Source of the DNA: Psoroptes ovis
Taxonomy: Eukaryota > Arthropoda > Arachnida > Sarcoptiformes > Psoroptidae
Direction: 5' to 3'
Length of the DNA stretch: 64,000 nucleotides
Assembly (NCBI GenBank): GCA_002943765.1
Contig: PQWQ01000001.1
Coordinates: forward strand, 2,639,501 to 2,703,500
Positions 1 through 13,500 of this stretch are shown here, in pieces. Position numbers and translations under genes: made by a program. Position 1 is the first letter of the stretch; the number at the start of each line of letters is the position of its first letter. A model generated the notes under the pieces. That model had not been told where the DNA came from and made no database searches. It saw only the letters and a program-made list of their open reading frames with translations.

Positions 1-158
1 ATTACAAGAACTTGCTTTGAATCAATTAAAAATCGATTGATTCACGCAAATCATGAATTTCAAAATTTGAGTGAAGAATCCAATTTTTGAAATTAAAATG
101 TTAAAAATTATAAAAACATCATGCGTAATGATGATAATTCACTGAGTAATAATAATAA

Positions 159-164
159 TTTATT
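159..164 (-). terminator. Candidate polyadenylation signal of the ZIP gene
   Basis: AATAAA on the minus strand, about 60 bases after the TAA-type end of the ZIP reading frame. The distance fits a short 3' UTR. AT-rich DNA makes chance matches common, so this is only a candidate. Confidence 0.4.
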
Positions 165-225
165 TGTAAATACATTAATAATTATGAAATAAATTTGAAA
201 ATTAATTGATTCTAATTAAAATTGA

Positions 226-2456
226 TTAAACAAATAAATTTTTACGTATTTCATCCATTTCTTGTACTTCGAAATCCAATTCTTTTTCATAAAATGCTAA
301 CAATGCCAATGATATCGTCGATATTATTATACCAATATTTTGTAGCGCCAATATACGTAATAATGAGCGTAAATTTCTCCTTGATGCATTTTCGATTGTG
401 CGATTCATTGCTTTCATAACATCAACCAATGCCATATAAAGAAAAAAACCGCCTAAATGTATTAGTTTGAATTAGTCAGTCATTTGAATATCTTAGAAAA
501 TATTACCTGATAATGCAAATATATATGGACTAGCATCTTCAGCTTCATCCCCGAGTACGATGCCAATGGCTAAACCAGGATAACATGCACATGCCGATAG
601 AAATATGTAGAAAAAACTTTGTTTCATCGACATTCCTGCACGTATCAGCACGGCGAATGTGCCTAATCGATGTGTTATCTCTTCTAACATGACTGCCACC
701 GAAATACTCATACCGGCTAAAATATTGCGGTCAAATGCAGCACCTATTGAAAGGCCATCGATGAAATTGAGTAAAGCATCACCAAGTACAATCATCCATG
801 CCACCGTATCGATTGTGATCGTCGATGTTTCATGATCTTGTCTTCGCAATGCTATACTTCGAACCATGCGTTCTTTTGATGGACGACGTACCGTTGGAGA
901 TGGCTGACGTTGTGCTACAATTGGCACAGGTGCTATAACATTGACTGTTGACAAGCATTTAGCTAATTGATCACGTGGCGAATTGATGAGAGCAACTTTA
1001 TTGCGACTACTATCATTTGACGATGATGTCGTTGATTCATTACGAACAGCTCTGTTTGATTGATTATCAAAATTAAAATCCAATTCTATTTCACTTTGAT
1101 CATCTTCAGGATCACTGATTTCATTGATAGGGGTAGGATTTCGAGATCTATTTGATCTGGGTGAATGCATCGCATCAATTATTACATCATTATCGCGAAA
1201 CAATATTGATGGCACACGCTTTTTCCGATTACGTCCATAATATGTCTTCAAGACTTTTATAAATATTTCAATTGAATATGAAAAATAAATACCACAAAAT
1301 ATACAGGTTGTATTCCAAAAATATTCCCGATACTTTTCATCAACAATATCGAATGCTTCCGGAAATAGATGAAGGATAGCACTACCCTAGAAGTGAAATG
1401 ATTGATTTCATTAAATATGAGGAGAGTCCAAAAAGAATTTAATCAATTGATGATTCAGAGAATGAATATCAATAAACTCACACATAGACCACCAACAGCT
1501 AAGCCTTCGAAAAATGTCAAAATTGTCATTCGGAATGATTTTTTTACCACCGGTAAAAGAATAAGACCGCCCATCGAAACTAAAATCGATATCGTCACAA
1601 ATAGGACGCCGAATATCCATACACGTTCGATACTTGGTTCAACTAATTGAATTCTCTTGTTCGCATTTGAAGCATCAATCAATTTTTTCACATCAGCCAA
1701 ACAAATCGGTCGAGATTGTCTAAATAATAGCAATGGACACAACCTTGTAATAGCTTGATGAAATGTCGTAACGGATGATGGAAGCAGTTGTATCAATTCA
1801 CTAGCCGACAAGCAATCGAATGTTGCGGCTGTACATAATTTTTTCGTGTGAAGTTTAGTATCAGGAATATATTCACATGCTAAATCACGATCTTCCATTG
1901 GCAATATACGATTTTTTCCTCGGCATAATTGAATACGATGTAAATAATTCATCAAACGATCGATACGAGATTCATTGTTAACCATAACACGATGTGATGC
2001 ATCCAAAACGATATGACCACGTAACAATACAAATCTTACTAATTTAACAATATCGGACATAGAATTGATCATTCCGACTTCATGTTTACTTGTTCTATTA
2101 GATTTTCTATTCAAATAATTTGAACTAATTTTTGGTGATGCTGTTGTTATTGTTGATGTTAATAGCATTGATGACAGTGATGATGATGTGGTTGAACCAT
2201 CAACATTTACCGAATTCATACCCAATTCATCATCAGCTAAAATCATCATACGATCCAAGGAATTCTTCGGTGTTGTTGCTGCCGAAAATTGATTCTTCAC
2301 TTGATTATTATTTGCATTTTTGACAATATTATCATCAGCCAAACATAGCCTTATATGTGTATTATGATGATTATTCACTATGAATATCAACACAATCAAA
2401 TGCATAAAGGTTGTGTAATCATATTTAAATCGAAAATGTTTATTCATTATCAGCAT
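226..2456 (-). CDS. ZIP-family (SLC39, ZIP8/ZIP14-like) metal transporter, 3 exons, 693 aa
   Basis: Exons on the minus strand are 2456-1482, 1386-507 and 452-226, with GT-AG introns in phases 0 and 1, giving 693 residues. An N-terminal hydrophobic stretch (about residues 17-42) looks like a signal peptide. A long extracellular domain with several Cys follows, then the transmembrane core. ZIP hallmarks seen are HLFPEAFD (331-338) in a TM2-like segment, the TM4 segment GDALLNFIDGLSIGAAF (527-543), the TM5 segment EEITHRLG (560-567), and a closing segment with SGGFFLYMALVD across the last junction. A Ser/Asn-rich cytosolic loop lies at about 385-505. Known family members import Zn, Fe or Mn across the plasma or organelle membrane. 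Family assignment is strong; the ZIP8/14 subgroup is inferred from EExxH and the loop after it (FLSACACYPGLAIGI). Oddities: the usual His of TM4 HNFxD is Leu531, EExPHxxGD has lost Pro and Asp, and the last helix lacks the usual FPEM. Transport activity may therefore be altered. Confidence 0.9.
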
Positions 2457-5400
2457 TTTTTATACAAAAATGAAAATTTAAAAATAATTCAAAAATTTTG
2501 AACAATAAGAAATTTATCCATCATTATGGATGTTGATTTGTTTTTGTTTTGTTTTCCGAAATTAAAATCTTAAGATATGTTAAATATTATTGAATTATTA
2601 TTATTATTTTTTTGATCACAAATATTTATTAAAATTTTTTCTCTTTCATAATTAAAATAATCTTAATTTGATTAAGATAATAATTATTATGCAAAATAAT
2701 ACAAATTAATGAAAATTATCATTTGATCCTTCAATTATATTGATTGATAATGATTAAGAAAAATATCGAATATTTTTGAATTATTTCGCTGGGATATATC
2801 AAATTACATTTTCTGGCTATTAACGAATTTCGACAATTTGAAGCTTCTAACTTTCAAACTTTTCTGCAAACGCCGCAATTATACTATACTTAACTTCAGA
2901 TAAGCCATGATATCACGTAAAAGATCCTCAGCAAATGGTTTTCTAAAAAACCGTAACAATACGTCAAATACGCAATTGGAGTATGCCGGTACATTATTAT
3001 TCTTAAAAGATACTGATTGAAAATTTTTTCATTGAATGACATCGCCTAGATATTTCATTTTATTAATATTTTCTTTTTCAAATAAATTCATATACCAAAT
3101 TAGGTTTTTTGTTGATTTCGTTGAAACAAAGAAAAAAAATTTGACCTTACAAATTTTCAAATTGCTGGGTTTTAATCTTTTTTATTTTCAGCACATATGT
3201 GACATGTTAATTTTTTTTTCAAATTATTCCAACAAAATGGCTGCACGCACATACAAATGTGTCATATTCGTTATAATTGATTATTCATAGCGTTTTTTTC
3301 TTTTGTTGTTGAATACCATTTCAAGATTTTTTAAAATAATTTTCCCGATTAAAATTTTGAAATAAATTCTTTTACCATTTTTGACTATTAGTCAGCTTCA
3401 AATAAAGATGTTTTGAAAAGTGTTTCAAAAGTGTTTTTTTCATTATATTTTTGACATGTTTAAATGAAAATTTTGAAGCAAAAACAATTTCAAAATGAAA
3501 TATAATAATTGATTTATTATCGATTGAATTAATTTCAGGATAAATTTAGAATTCAATTATTATTAATTATTATAATCAATAAAGTAAATTGTTTGTGCAC
3601 AATCACTTCTACGAGAGGTGAAATTTCCATTCAATTTTCGTGTCCAAATAGTAATATTGGTCAATGCCAAATTGAATGAATTGCTAAAAATTCAGTAATA
3701 TTTGGACAAAATATTGTTTTCAAGGTGTATTCGTGTGTCTAACACAGCAAAGTGTTTTATTAAAACTTTAATTTATATCGAAATCTCGATATGAAAATGA
3801 TTTTCAAAAAATTTCTCATCAAACAATCGAAACCCTTTTGTGAAAAATATTTTATGAACAAAATTTTGAAGATTTTCAAATCCATTTATGGATCAAATTA
3901 TTCATATTCGATTAAATACGTGGCACGTGTTTTCATCATTGTTTTTGGATATCTTTTTTAGAAAAAAAAATTCGAATTCAAATTATGATTACACATGATT
4001 GTGTGAATGAGAATGGTAAAAATAAAAAATTTACATTGAAAATTCATATTTGATATGAGTGCTTGAATAATTTTCAACGAAAATGATAATCATAATATAA
4101 TATTATTCATATTCATTTTGGCCAATTATCTTTTTTTTTTGTTTGAATGATGCAACAATGATTATGATGATGATTATTCATATTTTTTTTTTAATTTGGA
4201 AAAATTTCATAAATTTTCACTTGTTGATGCCGTTGTTGTCATCATTAATCAACAACATGTATTCAAAATTATTATTTCATAGATATATGTCATCGTTCAT
4301 TCATCACAAGTGGCGTTTCATTTTCATTTGTATATGAATATCTTTACATTTTAAAAGAACACAAAAAAAGCTTTAAATTTAAACTTTTTTACTTGTTATT
4401 CATTCATACGTTCATTATCATCATCATTATTACATTGTTGCCGAATGATAAATACGTTTATTCATCTATTCTAATCATGAAATACAGCATCTATACATCC
4501 ATGCATTTGTATTATGAATGGTTTAATTTAATATCATTTGAAAATATATCATCTATATTGCTGGATAGTGTCTTCAAACACTGTAAATTTTCATAAATTC
4601 ATGATATTGTTAGATGAATCTCTACTTGTTTAAATATAATTCAAATAATTTGATTTTCATTTTTAAATCATGAATTACTGTTTTTTAGTTTTTTTTTTCG
4701 TAATTTCAATCATACATTTTGCGAATACTAATTTTGTTTGTTTTTTAAATCATGATTGTTTCAATGATATATGATGTTTTCGCTTTTTTTTGGGATGATT
4801 CACATGATTCTCATTACAATTGCTGTTGATGATGATGATGATAATGATGATGAGATTTTATCTTTATATTTACAATTATATTTTCTACAAAAAAAAGATG
4901 ATTTCATAAGAAATTCATTCTTTTTTTCAAAATTTTTCAATAATTATTACATGAATCAATTCATTTTTGTTTACTGATTTCAATTATTTTCAATTTCGAT
5001 TCAATATAATGATTATTTAACAATAATGATTGACCGATTTTTAGCATCAATTTTAAAAAAATTATTTCTCATCAATATCGATGATTGAAGCATCGTTAAT
5101 ATATGATGCTCTATAGTCGATAATAACACGAGTTTTATTGGAAATTAAAATCTATTTTCAATGAAAATAACATGAAAAATTAAAAAATTTTGTAACATTT
5201 TTCAAAGATTAAATTGATTAATCCATTGAATTCGATTTTTTTGTCTTGAATTTAATCAATTTGAAAATTAATAATTCATTCATAAATTAATGAATTGATT
5301 TTTAGACAATAATTCGTGATTATCACACTGTGTTTGAATTTGATTATGTTGTGTATTAAAATATGAAGATTAAAGATCATCATCATCATACTTACATAAT

Positions 5401-5840
5401 CCATATTCATTGATTTGTTTCCATTTTTCTTCTTCAAAAATGATTATCAAAATGTTCATTGAATAAATTGAATCGATTTTTTTAAGGATAATCGATCATC
5501 GATTGTACTGATTGAGCATAATTTTCTTTTTAATCTGCTACGAATCAGTAATTATTATCATGTTTTTCTTTTCAAAACAATTTTTCGGTATATTTTTACC
5601 AAGCAAGACTGAAAAAATTTTTATGGCGTAGGATGGAATTGATCGATTGACTCAAAATTTTGATTTAAAGAAATGAAAATTGCGAGATAATGGCGTTACA
5701 TTCATTGATTTATTACCGCGAATTATGATCGATCAAAAATTAATCTCCACTCTAAAATAATTTATCTGAGAAATATTTTTTTTTCTTGTTCCATGAATGA
5801 AATCCATTCCTAAAACTGTAAATTATTTTTTTTTAAAGTA

Positions 5841-5919
5841 TTAGGTTGTCCAATAAGTTCTGTCCGTTTTTCAAATTTTTTTCATTCAAAAAACGGCAAG
5901 AAGTTATGGGACAACCTGA
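5841..5919. mobile_element. 79-bp mariner-type foldback MITE flanked by TA
   Basis: The left end reads TTAGGTTGTCCAATAAGTTC. The right end, read on the other strand, begins TCAGGTTGTCCCATAACTTC. The two arms match at most of about 30 positions, up to a shared CCGTTTTT. TA dinucleotides flank both ends (5839-5840 and 5920-5921), as expected for Tc1/mariner target-site duplication. The TTAGGTTG-type terminus resembles mariner ends. The element has almost no interior and no transposase, so it would need an enzyme supplied by an autonomous relative. Confidence 0.75.
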
Positions 5920-8900
5920 TAAAATAAAATTCAAAATTTATCAAACTCAATTCAATGACAACAGATGGTGTGAAGCAATTTCTATTTTTGAAATATTTAT
6001 AAATCTCCAATGTTCACTTTTGATAATCCTTGCTTAAAGCGACCATATGACAAAAACATCGTGTCACATCGACTTTTAATAATGATTGACTTATGTAAGT
6101 CATCCAGGTATTCTTTGACTTTTATTCTTTGAATTCTTTCGGAATTGTCTTGCAAAATATTTTGAGTTGTTTCTTGTTCTTTATGATTCCAATTGGATAA
6201 ATCAACACGATTCGCAACTTTTTACATTCAAAATATTTTTAAACAACAAGGAAATATCATGAATTGCCAAACGAAAATTTTATTTCCATTTGTGCTATTC
6301 GTTCTGCCATTTATTTTAATTCCTAATTTCGTTCTTATATTTTGAATAGCATTAGAATTCATGACATTTAGATGAACGATTTATGAATGATCAACAATTT
6401 TTATTATTCAAATTTTCTAGTGTTCAATGTTAATTTCAATGATGATAATAACAATAATAATTTTGCATTGATACAAATTTTCATATTTTTTCTTTCAATT
6501 TCGATTTATTGCCATATTTTCATTTCAATTTCATTTTCTTTCAGTGAAACAGCAACAACAATGATAATAATAATATCAGAAAAAATGGATTAAAATCCTC
6601 GAATAAAATGAAATGAGCCACCCAAATGAAATTGAAAATGATGAAAATGTAAATTTGATTTGTCAAAAGTATAATATAAATGATAATATTATTTATAATA
6701 ATGAAATTTGAATGATATATCAAAAAAATGAAATCAAATCAAATTAGACTTGTTTTTTCCAATGTTTTTCCAATACACTTTTTTTTGCCATCAACAAATG
6801 TCAATTATAAGTGCAGATTTTTACATTCAATAAACTGTTTTTAAACCATTTCAATGTCCAAGCTGTAAATGCAACATTTCCTTTGAAAGTTGTTCAAAGA
6901 TCTCAGAAATGAATGAAAATTTATTTGGATCACAGTTGTAGAGATAAACTTTTGTACAATCAATCAAAACAATTATTATTATTATCGAATGATGATATGC
7001 AAATGTCTGTGTTGTTGACCATTTGACCATTTATACATTGTTCAAGTATGAAATGATAAAATATATTTTAAATTATTAAATTTTGAAAACATTTTTTTAT
7101 GAAAAAAAATATAGATTAAAAAACAAAAAATATTAATACAACTGCCTTGAGGTTATATTAATATTATTGAATTGGATATACAATGATCAGAATTGATGAT
7201 GATGATAATGATAATGAGCTACTGTTTCCATTTATTTTTATAAAACATTTTTTTACCATTACATTTGGCCAATATATTTTTTTAATATTTTGAATTTGAT
7301 TAGATTAAGATTAATAATGTAAGAAATATAATTGAAAATAATAATAATAATAAATATCCATCTAAATTGAACGATTGATCTATTTTTTTCAAATAATATT
7401 TTTCTGTTATTTATTTCATTTATTTCTATTAATTTATATAGCAAAACATTAATGTTTTAAATGTTGTTTTTTTTACAAATGTAACTTTACAAATGCTGTA
7501 GTAATAATAGTAATAAATAAAAATAAATACAAGAAATCCTTGATCTTTTAACCATTTGTATAAGATGTTAAAATGTGTCTGCAACAAAATGATGGTTACA
7601 ATCGATCAATAACGCCTGATTAATGGTGGTCATGTTTTGGAAATGATGGTGTCGATGGTTACAATGCGATATTGTGAGTGCACCATCATCTTTTAACCTT
7701 TATGAATCAATAAATATGCCCAAAAACACCAGATAACAGGCTTAAGATAAATGTAAATAATGACTTGCTAATCCAATGATTTCATGAATCAAAATGAATC
7801 AATGATAATGATGATAATATTAATAAAATTCACAGAAAAAAAAACATTTTGATTCTTATTTATTGATTTAGTTTATTGATTTATTCAATTATCATTGATC
7901 ATATTAAAGTCATATAACTATTGGTCATGATAATAAAATATAAGTCATTTTTATTTGATTTTTATCAATTATCATTGCGTTCGTATGTGATTTTGTGTGT
8001 GTGTGTCCATGTGAATGTTTAAATTTTGAAAATTGAATAAAGGATAAATGGAAATAAAACAAAACCAGTTGAAAAAAAAACAAAATCCACCACAATACTT
8101 TTATCATGAAATGAGTGATAAAATCAAAGTTTTCATACAAAAGGATTCACCATCATCACCATAATCATCGTCATAAATGATGAATTTGATGATTTAATGA
8201 TAATAACAATTGATTTTGCCCGATAGTAATGTTTTATATTTCATTCTATTTTTTTATTGAAAATCAAAACAACTAAACGGGCAAAACAATAGAATTCAAT
8301 CAAGATGATCGATTGAATCAACGAAAAAGAAAAAAAATAATTTTACAGATTTAAAAATTATTATAAGTTGGTTTGAAAATTTCATTATTATCTCTAAAAA
8401 ACTTGATGGTTACAATCTTAATATAAAACCCTGTAATATTGCTGCTGTTATTATTATTAACCTAAAATCAACGGTTAAATTATCAAAATAATAATAATAA
8501 TGATCAAATATGATTAGTGTTGATTGTTCAATCAACAATACTATTGATTGTTCTTAAGAAAAGAAGAATAGAAATTTTTTTTTAAATATCCGAAGATTGA
8601 TTTGTTGCTTTGATACATAAACACATGTTGAACATTTTGTATTATTCTCTTTTCGCTTAATTCACCATAAAATCTTAGGAATTTTTTTGAAATCTTTGTT
8701 CAGATATTATTATTATTATTATTATTATAATTACAATTTGATCATTCAAAATATGTTTCAATGATATTCAACGTTGCTGTGTTGTTTTGTTTTTCTGAAT
8801 CGTGTTAATTGGATAATCACGAATCATATCCATGCTCTCTGCTCGCATATCTCCGATTGGATAATGTTTGATCATTTGGTAACACATTTATATTTGAGCA

Positions 8901-9500
8901 TGTGTAAATTATAAACAAAGACATAAAATCAAAGCATACAATCCGACCATGTATGCATGTGTGTGTATAGATCCATACATAAACACAAATAATAATGATA
9001 ATTTTTCTTATTCGATTTAAATTCATTTTCATTACATATTACATTGATGTATGAATGAATTCAAAGATTAATCATAGATTTTCACCATCAATGAAACAAA
9101 ACTAAAAGCATAAAAACACAATACTAAATTATTAAATTTGAAACTCAACAAATGAAAACTAAAGATAATAAATGTATAATCTAATGGCCCGAAATGAGCG
9201 AAAAAACTAAAATTAATTCAAAAAAGAAAATTTTCCCGATAATTTAATCTTTACTCGATAATTTCCAGGAACTTTGAAAATGAAAATGAAAAAATTTCAG
9301 GAAATTAGTGATTCACATATTTAAAAAAAAACAATCAAAATGAGTCGATGATGACCGTAATTGATGAACCTTATGCATAAGGCTCATGAGATGAGAAATC
9401 GAGATGAATCTGATCATTTTCCCTTGCTCAAAGATTCCGATTATTTATCAATTACAATTATCAAATAATTGTGATAATCAAATTTGTGCAAGAAAATTTC

Positions 9501-9518
9501 AAAAAAAAAAAAAAAAAA
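9501..9518. repeat. Poly-A homopolymer (18 nt)
   Basis: An uninterrupted run of 18 A inside the non-coding stretch. No target-site duplication or retroelement body is visible beside it, so it looks like simple sequence rather than a retroposon tail. Confidence 0.9.
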
Positions 9519-10485
9519 TAATGGAAATCATTTGAAATTCATTTCGGTACATTGAAAATTGAATTTGTAACCATGGAAAATATTGTTGTTGAAATCACAA
9601 ATATTTGTGATTTTCATTTCCATTTTTTTTCATTATTATTCATCATTCTCGTGACATTCATTATTTTCAATCATGATAATGATAATAACAATAATAATCA
9701 TTATCATAATCGCAAATGAATAAATAATTGAATTTCTATGAATTATTTCGAATCGAATTCATGAATAAATGATAAATATTTTTTTTCTTGTTCTCTGCGT
9801 TTGCTGACAATGAATTTGAAATTTCGAAAATTTTCAAATGAGAAATTCAAAATTTCAAATCAAAAGCATTCAAATCTTTTATAATTTCATTTCTTAACTT
9901 CTCATTTGATTCATTTTCTGCGATCTTTGTGCATTTTTCTCAAATAATTTTATTTAATATTTTGAATCCATACATTTGCTACAAGGTAAACAGCATTCCA
10001 TTCATTTATTTATGGACTTTTATTTTTTCTTTGAAATGTTTGCGATTATCATCGTCGAATGCATAGCCACCATCACTGCCAAAAATTGCTCTAGTTTACC
10101 TTGTCATTTATCGATCCATACGAAATTTGTAAAATTAAGTTTCCACTTTTTAATTCACAATAATTCAATATACAAATACAAATTTGTATTTATTTTTCAT
10201 TTATCAAAATAATGAAAAAATGAATTGAATTGAATGATAATCAAACTTTGAGCATATTTGTAAAATAATTTCAAATCAATGTATATTTTCATTATTATTC
10301 GAAAAACGGAGAGAAACACAAATCACTGTAAATCTTGAAATTTTAAAAGGTTAAAATTTAACTTTAATTGCATTTTTTTCCATTTGTTTCTAATACAAAT
10401 TATAACGTGTTTTCTCTTCAATCTCCCTTTGGGCTTCAAAAGATGATGAATTAAAAATAATGAATTTTCGCTTGTTCTATTTGGA

Positions 10486-10527
10486 AAACAAGCAAACAAA
10501 CAAACAGATAAACAAACAAACAAACAA
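10486..10527. repeat. Imperfect (AAAC)n microsatellite
   Basis: AAAC/CAAA units interrupted by AAGC and AGAT variants. The same motif and its complement recur near 61.8-62.1 kb and 62.2 kb, so this tetranucleotide is common in the genome. Confidence 0.85.
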
Positions 10528-13500
10528 GTGGTCCATCATTTTTGTATTACTTGTCATTGTTTTGTCACCACTTGTGGGCACGATTGTTTTGAAAATATTG
10601 CCCAAACAATCGAGCAATAATTTGAAAATTGTCATATTTTTTGCCGTAGAATTCAATTTCCTTGATAATTTTATCTTTTATGATGCAACATTCCTATGTT
10701 AGCTCATTTTTTTTCTTTTTTTTCCAAAGAAATTTGTAATTATTTTCTTCTAATGAACAGTATTCCATTAGCTTTATATATTAATCAAAACATCATATGC
10801 ATGAAACATTGGAAAAAACATTTATGCATGTATCACCCATCATGGTAAGTTGCATGCATAAATAAATTCACTAGTCAATTTCAAATTCAGAAAAATCAAT
10901 CATCTTTGTTTGATGTCATATCGTACGATTCATGAATATCATTATTCAAGATTGTCATGTACATATTTGGTAATAGGTATCCGATGACAAATGTGAATAA
11001 CTTGTTGAACCAGTTGTTTTGTGTTGATTCCTATGTATATTTTGTTTGTTTTTGTTTTCATTTTTTCATAAAGAATAAGAATATTTCCATATTCTCAAAT
11101 TTGTGAATTCTCAATGTAAACAATGATGATACCTGTTAAATTTGAGTTTGAATCGATCGAAATTTGCTCCCATCGTCCAAATGTGAATTTTTTCGTTTTT
11201 GAATATTGAATTTCTGATCCCATCATGCTCATATTTGTGTTTACTTTGTGAATTTTTCCAAATAAATCACACCTTTGTTTTTATTCAAATTATTATCGAT
11301 ATTTATATTATTAGTTCTTATTTGCATAATGATAATGTCATTTTTATATAAACATTTTCCCCAAAAATAAATGTTGATGTGCATTCGATCAAGGGAAAAA
11401 GAGTAAACGCTTCAAAAACAATATCATCTTCAAAAATTAATATTCATATGAAAATGGTCAGACAAACAATGAAATATTGAAATATTGAATAAAGTTCATT
11501 GTAATATTTGAATAATACTTGAATTTGAATAATTGAATATCATTCATTACATAATCACTATTTTTATTTAAATTCGAACAATGTTTATTGCTCGATTCTT
11601 GGCCAATGCAGAACAATAACAGCAACATCTACAATCATTTGATAATTGAACATCAAATGATGACCTGTAAATTAGATTATTATTATGATTGTTATTTATT
11701 TTGATTGATATATGGATAAAACTCATAATATTGTTATTATTACTATTATTATTATCATTATTTGATATGATTGTGATTCCCTGTGGTGATAAAATAAATT
11801 TTGAAATAAAATTTATTTCTACAAATAATGACCGGTAGTAGCGTATGGGAAACCTTTCTTTTCAAGGAATATATTTATTTTCAACAATTCACAGATTGCC
11901 ATTGAAGTTTGATTATCAATGTGTTACCACTGAACCAATGCACACATTTGAATCGTATATGTGTGTATGTGAGTGTGATTAATCCGTTGGATTTGATAAT
12001 CAAATTTCGAAATTCAATCACATCAATAATAATACATTATAATATTGTTTATATTTCATTGTGTGCATCTTTAATCAATGATGATAATGATTTATCACTT
12101 TTAATTGAACAAATTGTTATTGCTTTCCTTATTATTATTGCTATCATTATTTTTATTATTATCATTAAACAAGAACAATGAAAAAATAAATAGATTTTTT
12201 CTTTTCTTCCTTTTAAAATATCAAATGATAATGAAGATGTATATTTATTTCTGGATACATTACATAGATATGTGTGTATTATTCACAAAGAATAGATGAT
12301 TAAAATATTTTTTATTTTTCAAATTTGAAAATCATCATTATTATTATTATTCAAACATTGAATAATCATGGATTTTTTATTTTTTGCAAATATTTATTTT
12401 GAGACATTGAGAATAAATATATTCAATGTTTCTTTTTGGAAAATTATTTTCAATTGTTATTACTTTTCTGTTGTTGTATAAGATATTTTGTTGCTATATG
12501 TGTGTGTTTGTATGTTTAAATGAATTGAAATTTTTCAAGAAAATTTCTATTTGAAAAAAATTCAATGATTACTGCACAATAATAATAATACCGATTATTA
12601 CAATGATTATTATAATAATGATCCATTCAAAGGATTGATCATTCATCAATGTTTTCAACGTTTTTTCAATGTGTGTGAATGTTTTAAAAAAAATGCTCAG
12701 ATATAATAGTCTTGTAAAGAATATATTCGATGAACTTGATGAACCAAACTCATAGTATAATTTTGAATCTTTTGCATACAAACAGACACATACACAGAAA
12801 CATGTAAGTGAATGATTGAATCAAATTGTGTTGATTAGTTGATTATGATCTTGAAAAAAATATTTGATGCTTTAATGTATTTTATTACATCGAACCGTGT
12901 TTATGATATGTTTGGTCGACTGATGATGATAATGATAATCCGTTCTATCCATCGCGTCGATTATCAATGTCTGAAATACTAATATTTTCCTATAAGGTCA
13001 TATTTCAAGTATTTTTCAAATATTTGAAATTTCCTTTTTTTTCAAAATTGAATTTCAAATTTTCTGAAAGCATCAATTTCAATAGTCAATATCTTTGAAT
13101 GTGAAAATAGTCATGGAGAAAAAAATTAATATTTCCGATTATGAAAATTATGAAATATTCTTAAAATGGTAAAAAATGGCAAAATTTTTTAGAGAAAAAA
13201 TGATTGATTATTTACAAGTTTTTATTTATTTATTCGATAGATTTCTATTATTATTATTATTATTATTTATTTATCCATTCATTTATTAATCAATTTTTGT
13301 ATAATTGTAAAATGCCTAAATGTTTGAATTACATTAGAATGGAATGAAATTTCAAAATTCTCCACCATTTTTGTTGTCATTGAAAATATATTAAAATTTC
13401 ATTTAAAAATATATTCAAATCACATTTCCATTTTTTTTACAATAATTTCACAATTTATTCTATTTGATTATGATCGTCCCTTCTTTTGTTTTCAATAATC

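Noticed and set aside
3641..3708. 10-bp inverted repeat TGTCCAAATA / TATTTGGACA
   Set aside because: The arms are short and 48 bases apart, with no target-site duplication or recognisable element ends.
5846..6037. 63-codon ORF beginning in the mariner-type element
   Set aside because: It does not resemble transposase. The frame simply reads through the terminal repeat into flanking DNA.
9501..9518. Poly-A run considered as a retroposon tail
   Set aside because: No target-site duplication, no polyadenylation signal in the right place and no gene-derived body upstream.
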